Positions 25,514 through 34,510 of a stretch of DNA of 64,000 bases are shown in pieces (position 1 is the stretch's first letter; the number at the start of each line of letters is the position of its first letter). The DNA lies in NCBI GenBank assembly GCA_023390115.1, contig JAEWDM010000016.1, positions 62,001 to 126,000 of the forward strand. Reading direction: 5' to 3'. Both the position numbers and the translations under genes were made by a program. The stretch is from Bacillota bacterium (lineage in GTDB: Bacteria; Bacillota; Clostridia; Acetivibrionales; DSM-27016). The notes under the pieces are model-generated. The model had not been told where the DNA came from and ran no database searches. It saw only the letters and a list, made by a program, of their open reading frames with translations.

Positions 25514-27430
25514 TTATGAATCTATGCAGCTTTTATAAGTATCTTTTATATAATTAATTGTTTGTTCAATAGTTTTTATACTCCACTGTGCAAATGTCAT
25601 GTTTAAGATTCGCAATGGCCAAGAATTCGATATATCACGTAATTTCACTTCTGAGCTCAGATTCTTGAGTATTCCGGCATCTTTCTGGGGAGGTATTATT
25701 TTCAAGTACTCAACGGACTTGAAGTGGACTAATTCGTTTCTAATTGAAATAAGTTTAAATAAATCATTATAAAACATACCTACTTCAGAAGACCATTTTC
25801 CGTTACAAAAAATACTCGCTATTACATTTATCTTATCTGTAAATCTGGCTGTTCTTTGATATTCGGTATAGTCAGCTATTAATTCGCCAGGTATTTTTTC
25901 ACAAATAAATTCCGGAAGTTCATCGGAAGGTATTGTAGCTAAAAAATAAATCAACTGATTTAAAAAAGCTTCGAGAGCGGAAACGCTCAACAATGCTGCA
26001 CTTAGCGATATACTTATTTCTTGAAGCATATCTTTATATTCTATATTTGAAACAAGGGACTTAGCTGATAATAAGTAGATATTTGCCATATCAGGCAATT
26101 CATAAATTTCTTGTAATGCACCATTATGTATTACTTCAACCCAGGATAATCTTATCTCATTTTCACTTAGTTTTCTAAGTATTAATCCTAATCTATCCTT
26201 ACTCTTTGTTAATGATTGTTTTATAGAATCATCAATGGTTTTTGAATAAGGAATGATATGATCCAGGCCTAAAACTTTACCTATATCGTCATAATCAAAG
26301 TCGGCTTCGCCACAGCATTCTTCAAATGTTTTTCCGCTCCCGCACTCACATTCCGATTTAGGGCCCATTGTCTTGCCATTCAAATTTAGTTCCTTTGCTA
26401 TTTTATCAATTTTCTTAATTTTCTCCGAAATAAAAATAGCTAAACTTGTGTTTCGAGTCTGCTCAGCAATTTGCATAGCTTCTCTTACTGTTGCTCTGGC
26501 ATTAGATATTTGCCTTAATGCAATATAGATATCACTCAGATTTAAAAGTGTTGAGATTTCTTCCCTTAGAGTACCAAATCTCTTTGTTATCTGTAAATCT
26601 CGCTTTGTATAGGCTATAGCTTGTTTATAATCTTTCTTTTTTAAGTAATATAATCCTAAATTACAATAACTATTTGCGACACCAACTATGTACCCACATT
26701 TTATTTTTTCATCTATTATTTGAAGCATTTGTTCAATTCCTTGATTTTGGGTATCCTCCGATTCACTTCTCAATAGCAAAGCGGCTTTATTGGATTTTGC
26801 ACCCAAATAATGATCTATATCGTTATAATTGTTTAATTCATAGTTCTCTATCAATTCGTCAAAAATCTCAATTGCCTCACTATAATCTGCATTATTTCCG
26901 GTCTCGTTTGAATAAAATATTGATAATATTGTTAGTGATTTTCCGATTTCAATTAATGAAGAACTTTTAACAGATTTGTTTAATTTGTCAGACCAGTCCA
27001 GCGCATGAACCATATCCTTAACCAGATTTATTTCTTGCAAAGCCTCTATACCACTTCCTAAGTTAAGTAAAATTTTTATTTTATTAATTAAAACAGATAT
27101 CTTTCCAGCGGTTTCCAGTGAATCTATATTAATTGAATTGTCTATTATATCCAATGCTTTTTGATCTTGACCCTGCAAAATATATAATTGGTATATATTT
27201 AAATATACATTCCTTAGTTCGGAATCACTAAGCTTGTTTTTGCTGATTAATTCTTCAATCAGATTTACCCGTCTATTCAGCTCACTACGTTCAATATCTA
27301 ATATTGACAATGTTTCATGAATTAACTTAAACAATTCATCATTAGCTGAGGCAGTTTTTAAGCAACACTTCTTATATTTTTTTCCGCTCCCGCATGGGCA
27401 TAAATTATTAGCTTCAGCAAATTTCCCCAT
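25514..27430 (-). CDS. SEC-C motif, TPR and HEPN-like protein
   Basis: This 638-residue protein has a SEC-C zinc motif at residues 11-23 (CPCGSGKKYKKCC), a helical TPR-like region (about 60-345), a second SEC-C at 361-373 (CECGSGKTFEECC) and a C-terminal helical domain (about 450-600). The last domain contains ALEAFLNQLIYFL and SIRNELVHFKS, an Arg-x4-His (R564, H569) pattern as in HEPN ribonucleases. Codon use is visibly more AT-rich than that of both neighbours. It is bounded by full repeat copies B and C. A role in RNA cleavage, stress or defence is possible from the HEPN-like motif but is inference. Confidence 0.8.
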   Translation of the reverse strand: MGKFAEANNLCPCGSGKKYKKCCLKTASANDELFKLIHETLSILDIERSELNRRVNLIEELISKNKLSDSELRNVYLNIYQLYILQGQDQKALDIIDNSINIDSLETAGKISVLINKIKILLNLGSGIEALQEINLVKDMVHALDWSDKLNKSVKSSSLIEIGKSLTILSIFYSNETGNNADYSEAIEIFDELIENYELNNYNDIDHYLGAKSNKAALLLRSESEDTQNQGIEQMLQIIDEKIKCGYIVGVANSYCNLGLYYLKKKDYKQAIAYTKRDLQITKRFGTLREEISTLLNLSDIYIALRQISNARATVREAMQIAEQTRNTSLAIFISEKIKKIDKIAKELNLNGKTMGPKSECECGSGKTFEECCGEADFDYDDIGKVLGLDHIIPYSKTIDDSIKQSLTKSKDRLGLILRKLSENEIRLSWVEVIHNGALQEIYELPDMANIYLLSAKSLVSNIEYKDMLQEISISLSAALLSVSALEAFLNQLIYFLATIPSDELPEFICEKIPGELIADYTEYQRTARFTDKINVIASIFCNGKWSSEVGMFYNDLFKLISIRNELVHFKSVEYLKIIPPQKDAGILKNLSSEVKLRDISNSWPLRILNMTFAQWSIKTIEQTINYIKDTYKSCIDS

Positions 27431-27949
27431 ATTCTTTCTCCAATGTCAAAGTATTTTCTTTAAAAGCTTATGTACTGAAACATTAGTTATCAAATACATT
27501 TCAGCTTTCTCTAATGGCCTTGCTTACACCCAAAGCTTCCCTTTATGCAAATAAACATTAGAAGCATTACACATATTCTATTTGTATATTTCTCCATAAG
27601 CTCCCGAATTCCTCTGTTTATACACGGCAGGCTTCAAAAAAATGAAGTCCCTTCCTAAAGTGGGGACATTCCTCTAAAAGCATTGACTATCTCACCCAAG
27701 GTAAGCAGCAATACCTCATGACATAAGCAGGCTTGTCCAGCCTTTTTGCTGCTTTAGCAGGAGAGGGTTGCTTGCTTTTTTGAGAAGCGTCCCCATTTTT
27801 GTTTTGGACTAAAAACCTTTTACTAAGGGTATAACAATAATTCCGGGTAAAAATATTGCATGATTTTAAGTAATCATTTTGCGTGTACTTTACTGAGCAT
27901 TGACAGTATCATATGTCTATAATCATATTAATTTAAGGGAGGAAACAAT
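27431..27949. other. Gene-free region of about 520 bases upstream of the second ABC operon
   Basis: It holds repeat copy C (27662-27794) and the promoter region of the binding-protein gene. TTGACA at 27900 with TCATAT 17 bases later is a possible but weak promoter. No gene is seen. Confidence 0.5.
27662..27794. repeat. Palindromic REP/MITE-like element, copy C
   Basis: The ends GGGGACATTCCTCTAAAA and TTTTTGAGAAGCGTCCCC are imperfect inverted repeats. The core CCCAAGGTAAGCAGCAATACC, then ATGACATAAGC and TTTTTGCTGCTTTAGCAGG, is nearly the same as copy B, in the same orientation. It lies upstream of the SEC-C gene. Confidence 0.85.
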
Positions 27950-29263
27950 ATGTGGAAAGGCTCAGTATTTAAAAGAGGACTGGCGTTGGGGGTCGCAGGG
28001 GTGATAGCTTTCAGCCTGGCTGCGTGCGGGCAGGCTACGCCCGGCAGCGGCGGTGGAACGGGAGATACTTCGGGAAATGAAGGCCAGATTGAGCTGAAAT
28101 TCAGCCATATATGGGGCTCGGACACAGATCCCTTTACTGCCTCTGCTAAAAAGGTAATAGAAGATTATCAAAAGGAAAACGAGAATGTGAAAATTATTGT
28201 TGACACGAATGAAAATGAAGCATACAAGACGAAAATTAAGGCAATGGCTGCGGCAGACGAGCTGCCCGACCTTTTTTCCACATGGGGAGGAGGCTTTTCA
28301 AAGCCGTTTATAGATGCCGGCAGAGTTTTGGCAATTGACGAATACCTCACGGAGGATGTTAAAAGTAAAATTGTAAACGGAGGACTGGTTAATGTCCAGT
28401 ATGACGGAAAAACCTATGGACTGCCGTTTTTGCTTTCGGTTGGGGGACTGTTTGTAAACGAGGAAATGTTTGAAAGCAATAACATAAAAATCCCTTCCAC
28501 CTATGATGAGCTTCTGGCAGCCATAAAGGAGTTTAAAGCAAAGGGAATTACACCTATGGCGGTATCCGGCAAGGACAAGTGGACAATAGCCATGTATTTT
28601 GATGTTATGGCGCTGAGGGCCGCAGGGTCTGAGAAAATCACAAAAACCTTGAGCAAGCAGGGCTCCTTCAAGGATTCTGAGTTCCTTAATGCAGCGGAGA
28701 GGTTTAAAGAGCTTATAGATGCGGGTGCGTTTTCAACCGGAGCCTCCGGAATATCCAACGACGAGGCTGAAGTACCCTTCTTTGAGGGCAAGATACCCAT
28801 GATGTTCAAGGGCAGCTGGACGGCAGGCAAGGCCGAGGGAGACAGCTCCAAGGTGTCCGGAAAGATTATACCCATTGCCTTCCCTGAGCTTCCCGGAGGA
28901 GCGGGAAATATAAAGGAGTATACCGGCGGGGCGGTTGATGCCGTAATGGTCAGCGCAAGTACGAAAAATAAGGAAGAGGCCGTTAAGTTCCAGATGTACT
29001 TTGCCGAGAACATGGCAAGGGAGTCATACCAGTCCGGAGCATCAATGCCGGCGTGGAAGGTGGAGGTTGACGAGAGCAGGATAAACCAGTGCCTGGTTGA
29101 TGTGGTTAAGCTCACAAGCGATGCTGAGTCATATACAATCTGGTGGGATACAATGCTTGAGGGCAAGGACACCGAAACATACCTTAACGCTTTGCAGGAG
29201 CTGTTTATAGGTACTGCAACCCCTCAGCAGTTTGTAGATAAGCTCCAGACAATATATAATTAG
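27950..29263 (+). CDS. Sugar ABC transporter substrate-binding lipoprotein
   Basis: This 437-residue lipoprotein has a signal peptide ending in SLAACGQA, with the lipidated Cys in LAAC, followed by a Gly/Ser linker. The binding-protein body includes KFSHIWGSDTDPF, PDLFSTWGGGF and FFEGKIPMMFKGSWTAG, typical of family 1 carbohydrate-binding proteins. GGGAGG lies seven bases before the ATG. It heads an operon with two permeases, a GH3 glycosidase and a polyol-type dehydrogenase, so oligosaccharide uptake is likely. Confidence 0.93.
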   Translation: MWKGSVFKRGLALGVAGVIAFSLAACGQATPGSGGGTGDTSGNEGQIELKFSHIWGSDTDPFTASAKKVIEDYQKENENVKIIVDTNENEAYKTKIKAMAAADELPDLFSTWGGGFSKPFIDAGRVLAIDEYLTEDVKSKIVNGGLVNVQYDGKTYGLPFLLSVGGLFVNEEMFESNNIKIPSTYDELLAAIKEFKAKGITPMAVSGKDKWTIAMYFDVMALRAAGSEKITKTLSKQGSFKDSEFLNAAERFKELIDAGAFSTGASGISNDEAEVPFFEGKIPMMFKGSWTAGKAEGDSSKVSGKIIPIAFPELPGGAGNIKEYTGGAVDAVMVSASTKNKEEAVKFQMYFAENMARESYQSGASMPAWKVEVDESRINQCLVDVVKLTSDAESYTIWWDTMLEGKDTETYLNALQELFIGTATPQQFVDKLQTIYN

Positions 29264-29320
29264 GCCCTGCCTGCCAGAGAGGAATTCTGTTACAGGGCAC
29301 TAGACAGAGGCTGTCAGACA

Positions 29321-29356
29321 GGGGACATTCCTCCTTAGCAAAGGGGAGGAGTGTCC
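29321..29356. repeat. Miniature REP-like hairpin inside the ABC operon
   Basis: GGGACATTCCTCC (29322-29334) and GGAGGAGTGTCCC (29344-29356) form a 13-bp stem with one G-U pair and a nine-base loop. They match the ends of the dispersed family. It lies between the binding-protein gene and the first permease gene. Confidence 0.75.
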
Positions 29357-29383
29357 CACTACATTAGAGGGGGAGTGAATTGT

Positions 29384-30262
29384 TTGGATAAGGTAATGAA
29401 TGACAAAAAAGCTATAATATTATTTCTGCTGCCTGCGCTGGTTATGTTCATATTGATTATCTGCGTGCCTATAGCCATGTCCTCCTACTATAGCCTGCAG
29501 GACTGGAGCGGATTCGGCAAAGGGGATTTTATAGGCCTGAAAAATTTTACAGACCTTTTTTCCGACGGCATATTTCTTAAATCAGTGGCTAATTCCTTGA
29601 TTCTGGCTGTAGCCTCGGTGCTGATTCAGCTTCCCATATCACTTCTGCTTGCAATGGTTTTGGCCAAGGGCGTGAAATTTGAAAGGGCGTTTATTACGAT
29701 TTATTTCATACCGGTTATAATTTCAACGGTTGTTATAGGCCAGTTGTGGATGAGGATATTTAATCCCGAATACGGACTTTTAAATATTCTATTGCGCTCG
29801 ATAGGCTTGGAGACCCTGACAAACGAATGGCTCGGAAATCCTAAAACCGCCTTGTTTGCTACGTTTGTGCCTATTATATGGCAATATATAGGTTACCATA
29901 TGCTATTGATGTATGCGGGAATCAAATCTATTTCAACTGATATATATGAAGCGGCAGTAATAGACGGGTCCTCCTGGTGGAATACCTCGGTTAAAATAAC
30001 CATACCCATGTTAAAGCCTGTGCTTAAGGTATGTGTCATATTTGCGGTAACAGGATCCTTGAAGGTGTTTGACCTGGTATATGTCCTCACCGGAGGGGGG
30101 CCTGCCCATGCCAGCGAGGTAACCAGCACTCTTATGGTCAGCACCATTTTTAAAGGAAACCAGTATGGATATGGAAGTGCCATGGCGGTGTTTGTTATAA
30201 TTGAATGCTTTGTGCTTTCAATGGTTGTTGAAAGAATATTCAGAAGAAAGGGAGAGAGTTAA
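29384..30262 (+). CDS. Sugar ABC transporter permease (MalF type)
   Basis: This 292-residue six-helix permease has the ATPase-docking loop IYEAAVIDGSSWWNTSVKI and LTGGGPAHASEVTS near the end. I chose the TTG at 29384, eight bases after GGGGGAG; a downstream ATG at codon 5 is an alternative. It works with the next gene, whose start follows its stop without a gap. Confidence 0.9.
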   Translation: MDKVMNDKKAIILFLLPALVMFILIICVPIAMSSYYSLQDWSGFGKGDFIGLKNFTDLFSDGIFLKSVANSLILAVASVLIQLPISLLLAMVLAKGVKFERAFITIYFIPVIISTVVIGQLWMRIFNPEYGLLNILLRSIGLETLTNEWLGNPKTALFATFVPIIWQYIGYHMLLMYAGIKSISTDIYEAAVIDGSSWWNTSVKITIPMLKPVLKVCVIFAVTGSLKVFDLVYVLTGGGPAHASEVTSTLMVSTIFKGNQYGYGSAMAVFVIIECFVLSMVVERIFRRKGES

Positions 30263-31138
30263 ATGACAGGAGCATTAAATCGCCTGCAAGGGAAAAAAAT
30301 TAAAAAAATGCGGCTTCCGGGCATTCCTGAAATTCTACTGTATGCAATGCTGTTTGCAATAGCTGTTATTCAGCTTTTTCCTCTTTACTGGATGCTTACG
30401 TTTTCGTTAAAAAGCAATTCCGAAATATTCGGAGGAAATCCCGTAGGCCTGCCTGGTGAATGGCTGTGGTCAAATTACGGCAAGGCGTTTATAGGCGGAA
30501 ATGTGGGGCAGTACTTCTTAAACAGCGTAATTGTAACCGGTGTAACCATAGTATTGACGGCGGCTATATCACTTATGGCATCATATGCTCTGACAAGAAT
30601 GGTGTTTAAGCTTAAGGGACACTTAAATGCCCTTTTTATACTGGGGCTTACTGTTCCCATACATTCCGCGCTGCTTCCCATATTTATTATGTTAAGAAGC
30701 TTTAAGCTTGTTAACTCCTATGCCGCGTTAATTATTCCATATACAGCGTTTGCAATACCGATGGCAATATTGATTTTTTCAGGCTTTATGTCATCCATAC
30801 CCAGAGAGCTTGAAGAGGCGGCATGTATTGACGGCTGCAGTGTTTACAGAATATTTTACAGCATTATATTTCCTCTTATGAAGCCTGCGATAGCTACTAT
30901 AGCTATATTTACCTTCCTGCAGGCGTGGAATGAGCTTATGTTTGCAGTTGTTTTTATAAGCGATGCAAAATATAAAACTCTGACAGTTGGGATACAGTCT
31001 CTGGCGGGGCAGTATACAATTGAATGGGGCCCGATGGGAGCAGGACTGACGGTGGCGACTATACCTACATTGATTATATATGCGTTAATGAGCAAAAAGG
31101 TTCAGGACAGTCTTGTAGTCGGAGCCGTAAAGGGATAA
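30263..31138 (+). CDS. Sugar ABC transporter permease (MalG type)
   Basis: This 291-residue permease has six helices, the loop ELEEAACIDGCSVYRIFYSI and the C-terminal SLVVGAVKG. The ATG follows the previous stop directly, with GGGAGAG as ribosome site. No ATPase gene is present in this operon, as in the first importer. Confidence 0.93.
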   Translation: MTGALNRLQGKKIKKMRLPGIPEILLYAMLFAIAVIQLFPLYWMLTFSLKSNSEIFGGNPVGLPGEWLWSNYGKAFIGGNVGQYFLNSVIVTGVTIVLTAAISLMASYALTRMVFKLKGHLNALFILGLTVPIHSALLPIFIMLRSFKLVNSYAALIIPYTAFAIPMAILIFSGFMSSIPRELEEAACIDGCSVYRIFYSIIFPLMKPAIATIAIFTFLQAWNELMFAVVFISDAKYKTLTVGIQSLAGQYTIEWGPMGAGLTVATIPTLIIYALMSKKVQDSLVVGAVKG

Positions 31139-31181
31139 TATAAAATAAATATGTGATGGAATTAATTACGGAGGACTGTTT

Positions 31182-33323
31182 ATGGAAGCTACTCACAAAT
31201 ATTTTGACAAGAATCTGTCTTTTAAGGAGAGGGCCGTTGATCTTGTATCGAGAATGACAACAGAGGAAAAGGCCTCGCAGTTAAGATATGACGCTCCTGC
31301 TGTGCAAAGGCTGGGCATACCGGGGTATAACTGGTGGAATGAGGCTCTGCATGGCGTCGCCCGTGCGGGTGTTGCCACTGTGTTTCCACAGGCAATAGGC
31401 CTTGCGGCAATTTTTGACGACAGCTATCTTGAGAAAATAGCCGCAGTCATTGCCGATGAAGGCAGAGCGAAATACAATGAAAGTGTAAGAAAGAACGACA
31501 GGGACATATATAAGGGGATAACCTTCTGGTCCCCTAACGTAAACATTTTCAGAGACCCCAGATGGGGAAGAGGTCATGAGACTTACGGAGAGGATACCTA
31601 CCTTACCTCCAGGCTCGGGGTGGCATTTGTAAAAGGGCTTCAGGGAAACGGCAGGTACTTGAAAGCTGCCGCTTGTGCCAAGCATTTTGCAGTGCACAGC
31701 GGTCCTGAAAACGACAGGCACCATTTTAACGCCGTGGTGTCTCAAAAGGACCTTTATGAGACATACCTTCCGGCATTTGAGGCTCTTGTGAAGGAGGCGG
31801 GGGTTGAGTCTGTTATGGGGGCGTATAACCGCACAAACGGAGAGCCCTGCTGCGGAAGCAAAACGCTGCTGGGGGACATACTGAGGGGTAAATGGGGCTT
31901 TGACGGACATGTGGTGTCCGACTGCTGGGCAATAAAGGATTTCCATGAAAACCACCGTGTGACGTCAACGGCACCGGAATCGGCTGCAATGGCTCTTAAA
32001 AACGGCTGTGATTTAAACTGCGGAAACACATACCTGCATATCCTTACGGCGCTCAGGGAGGGGCTTATTTCCGAGGAGGATATAGACCGTGCGGCTGTAA
32101 GGCTTATGACAACCAGAATAAAGCTTGGAATGTTCGATGAGGACTGTGAGTTTAACAGTATTCCATATGAAGTAAACGACAGTGAGGAGCATAATGAGGT
32201 TTCACTTGACGCCGCAAGAAAATCCATGGTTTTGCTCAAGAATACCAGCGTACTTCCTTTGGATACAGCAAAAATAAAGAATATTGCCGTTATAGGGCCT
32301 AATGCGGACAGTGAAATCGCACTTAAGGCCAACTACAGCGGTACGGCTTCATATAACATTACTCTTTTGGAGGGCATACGCAAAAGGGTATCACAGAATA
32401 CACGGGTATGGTATGCTCCGGGCTGTCATCTTTACATGAACAGAGTGGAGGACTTAGCTCAGCAGGACGACAGGATAGCGGAGGCCGTTTCGGTATCGGA
32501 GAGGAGCGATGCCGTTGTTCTCTGCCTTGGACTGGATGCTTCCATTGAGGGAGAGCAAAACGATCAGGGTACTGTAATCCTTGATGCAGGCGGCGACAAG
32601 GCCGATCTTAATTTGCCCGGGTCTCAGCAGAGGCTGTTGAAGGCAGTGCTTAAAGCAGGCAAGCCCACCATAATCGCACTGTGCTCGGGAAGCTCGCTGG
32701 CAATAGGACAGGTTCCCGATAACGCTGCCATCATACAGTGCTGGTATCCCGGATCGAAAGGCGGACAGGCTCTTGCCGAGCTTATATTCGGGGATTATTC
32801 ACCGTCCGGAAGGCTGCCTGTCACATTCTATAAATCAACAGAGGAGCTTCCTCCCTTTGAGGACTATTCAATGGATAACAGAACATATAAATTTATGAAT
32901 AATGAGGCGCTCTACTCCTTTGGCTTCGGGCTGTCATATACCAGCTTCGAGTATTCAGGCATTAAATGCTCCCATAGGACTATAAAAAACGGGGAAGGCA
33001 TATATGTTAGCGTTGATGTGCAGAATACCGGCAGCAGAGCGTCCGATGAGGTGGTGCAGATATACATCAAAGATATGGAGGCGTCGGTAAGGGTGCCTAA
33101 ATACAGCCTGTGCGGCTTTAAGCGCATTCACTTGGAGCCGGGACAAAAGGAAACGGCCGGCTTTGAAATATCCCCCGAAGCAATGACAATAGTTGACGAG
33201 GAAGGCAGGCGTTATATAGAAAACGGACAATTTACCATATATGCAGGAGGGTCGCAGCCCGATATGAGAAGTGTTGAGCTGTTGGGCAGAGTACCCCTTG
33301 AAGCGGTATTCACTGTAGAATAA
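31182..33323 (+). CDS. Glycoside hydrolase family 3 beta-glycosidase (xylosidase-like)
   Basis: This 713-residue enzyme has the GH3 N-terminal barrel, with KHFAVHSGPENDRHHFN and the nucleophile Asp in HVVSDCWAIKDF (near residue 247). The second alpha/beta domain follows (about 365-590), with GLDASIEGEQNDQG, and then a C-terminal fibronectin III-like domain (about 610-705). The opening WWNEALHGVARAGVATVFPQ is close to bacterial GH3 beta-xylosidases. No signal peptide is seen, so it acts in the cytoplasm on sugars delivered by the upstream importer. GGAGG lies eight bases before the ATG. The sugar (xylose or glucose linked) is not certain. Confidence 0.93.
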   Translation: MEATHKYFDKNLSFKERAVDLVSRMTTEEKASQLRYDAPAVQRLGIPGYNWWNEALHGVARAGVATVFPQAIGLAAIFDDSYLEKIAAVIADEGRAKYNESVRKNDRDIYKGITFWSPNVNIFRDPRWGRGHETYGEDTYLTSRLGVAFVKGLQGNGRYLKAAACAKHFAVHSGPENDRHHFNAVVSQKDLYETYLPAFEALVKEAGVESVMGAYNRTNGEPCCGSKTLLGDILRGKWGFDGHVVSDCWAIKDFHENHRVTSTAPESAAMALKNGCDLNCGNTYLHILTALREGLISEEDIDRAAVRLMTTRIKLGMFDEDCEFNSIPYEVNDSEEHNEVSLDAARKSMVLLKNTSVLPLDTAKIKNIAVIGPNADSEIALKANYSGTASYNITLLEGIRKRVSQNTRVWYAPGCHLYMNRVEDLAQQDDRIAEAVSVSERSDAVVLCLGLDASIEGEQNDQGTVILDAGGDKADLNLPGSQQRLLKAVLKAGKPTIIALCSGSSLAIGQVPDNAAIIQCWYPGSKGGQALAELIFGDYSPSGRLPVTFYKSTEELPPFEDYSMDNRTYKFMNNEALYSFGFGLSYTSFEYSGIKCSHRTIKNGEGIYVSVDVQNTGSRASDEVVQIYIKDMEASVRVPKYSLCGFKRIHLEPGQKETAGFEISPEAMTIVDEEGRRYIENGQFTIYAGGSQPDMRSVELLGRVPLEAVFTVE

Positions 33324-33353
33324 AAATACTTAAATAACAAGCATGCGGGCACC

Positions 33354-33369
33354 GGGGACGCTTCCTGGC
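33354..33369 (+). repeat. Half unit of the REP-like family
   Basis: GGGGACGCTTCCTGGC matches one end of the dispersed repeat. The opposite end is absent. It lies between the GH3 and dehydrogenase genes. Confidence 0.45.
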
Positions 33370-33423
33370 AAAGAGAGAGTGTGTTTTTGGTGCCTTGTCA
33401 CATGACACAAGGAGGAGAGAGAA

Positions 33424-34467
33424 ATGTCGGAAAAAATGAAAGCAGCAGTAATGCACGGAATACGTGATGTACGGCTTGAGGAGATAGACAAGCCGGTATG
33501 CGGGGATGATCAGATACTTGTAAAGGTTCAGGCGGTGGGAGTTTGCGGATCGGACCTTCACTACTACACAGAAGGCGCCATAGGGGATTTTGCTGTTAAG
33601 CCCCCGTTTATACTGGGGCATGAGAGCGCGGGAGCTGTCTGCGAGGTTGGAAAGAGCGTATCGGGCTTCAAGGCGGGAGACAGGGTGAGCTTGGAGCCGG
33701 GAGTGCCTTGCGGCAAGTGCGGCTTCTGCAAGGAGGGCAGGTACAATCTCTGCCCGGATGTGATTTTCTTTGCCACTCCGCCGGTTGACGGGGTATTTGC
33801 GGAATATGTGGCGTACCCGCCTGAGTGGGCCTTCAAGCTGCCCGATAATATGAGCTTTGCGGAGGGGGCATTAATAGAGCCTCTTTCAGTTGGAATACAT
33901 GCCGCAAATCAGGGAGGGGCGGACTTAGGTAAATCCGCTCTGATTTTCGGCTGCGGCTGTATTGGGCTTGTAACGCTTATGGCCTTGAAAAGCAAGGGCG
34001 TGTCGGATATCTATATGTGTGATATGGTTGGCCTCAGAATGGAAAAGGCAAAGGAGCTTGGAGCGTCGGCGGTCTTTGATGTATCAAAATGTGATGTAAT
34101 TGACGAGGTAATGAAATTGACCGACGGACAGGGCGTGGATACGGTATATGAAATGACAGGTGCCGAGAAGGCTGTACAAAGCTGCGGCAAAGCGGTAAAA
34201 AGAGGCGGCACTGTCGTGCTGGTGGGTATGGGCAGTAAGACCAACATTATGTTTGATTTCGGCGATATACTGTTTAAAGAGGCCGAGATAAAGACGGTTT
34301 TCAGATACCGCAATATATACGGCGGGGCCATACAGGCTGTGAAGGGCGGCAGCATACCCTTAAAAAAAATAGTCTCTCACAGCTATAAGCTTGACAATAT
34401 TTCCAAGGCTCTTGAATACCACGTAGAAAACAAGAGTGATATTATAAAGATGGTCATAGAAATGTAA
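33424..34467 (+). CDS. Zinc-dependent polyol (xylitol/sorbitol-type) dehydrogenase
   Basis: This 347-residue medium-chain dehydrogenase has catalytic zinc ligands Cys (VCGSDLHYY) and His-Glu (LGHESAG), and four Cys of the structural zinc site in GVPCGKCGFCKEGRYNLC. The cofactor motif is GCGCIGLVTLMALKSKG. The acidic residue in MCDMVG, at the end of the second strand, suggests NAD. Close relatives oxidise sorbitol, xylitol or L-iditol. Position behind a GH3 glycosidase suggests handling of the released sugar or a derived polyol. RBS AAGGAGGAG precedes the ATG. Confidence 0.9.
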   Translation: MSEKMKAAVMHGIRDVRLEEIDKPVCGDDQILVKVQAVGVCGSDLHYYTEGAIGDFAVKPPFILGHESAGAVCEVGKSVSGFKAGDRVSLEPGVPCGKCGFCKEGRYNLCPDVIFFATPPVDGVFAEYVAYPPEWAFKLPDNMSFAEGALIEPLSVGIHAANQGGADLGKSALIFGCGCIGLVTLMALKSKGVSDIYMCDMVGLRMEKAKELGASAVFDVSKCDVIDEVMKLTDGQGVDTVYEMTGAEKAVQSCGKAVKRGGTVVLVGMGSKTNIMFDFGDILFKEAEIKTVFRYRNIYGGAIQAVKGGSIPLKKIVSHSYKLDNISKALEYHVENKSDIIKMVIEM

Positions 34468-34475
34468 GGGGCAAA

Positions 34476-34510
34476 GGGACATTCTAGGAAAAGCAAGGGC
34501 AGTGTTCCTT
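34476..34510. repeat. Degenerate REP-like unit overlapping tmcAL
   Basis: GGGACATTCTAGG and CAGTGTTCCTTT are decayed ends of the dispersed repeat. The stop and last codons of the tmcAL gene lie inside it, as happens with cbiO. Confidence 0.4.

Noticed and set aside
33354..33423. Region before the dehydrogenase as a regulated leader
   Set aside because: Only a half repeat and a 6-bp stem are visible; no clear switch.
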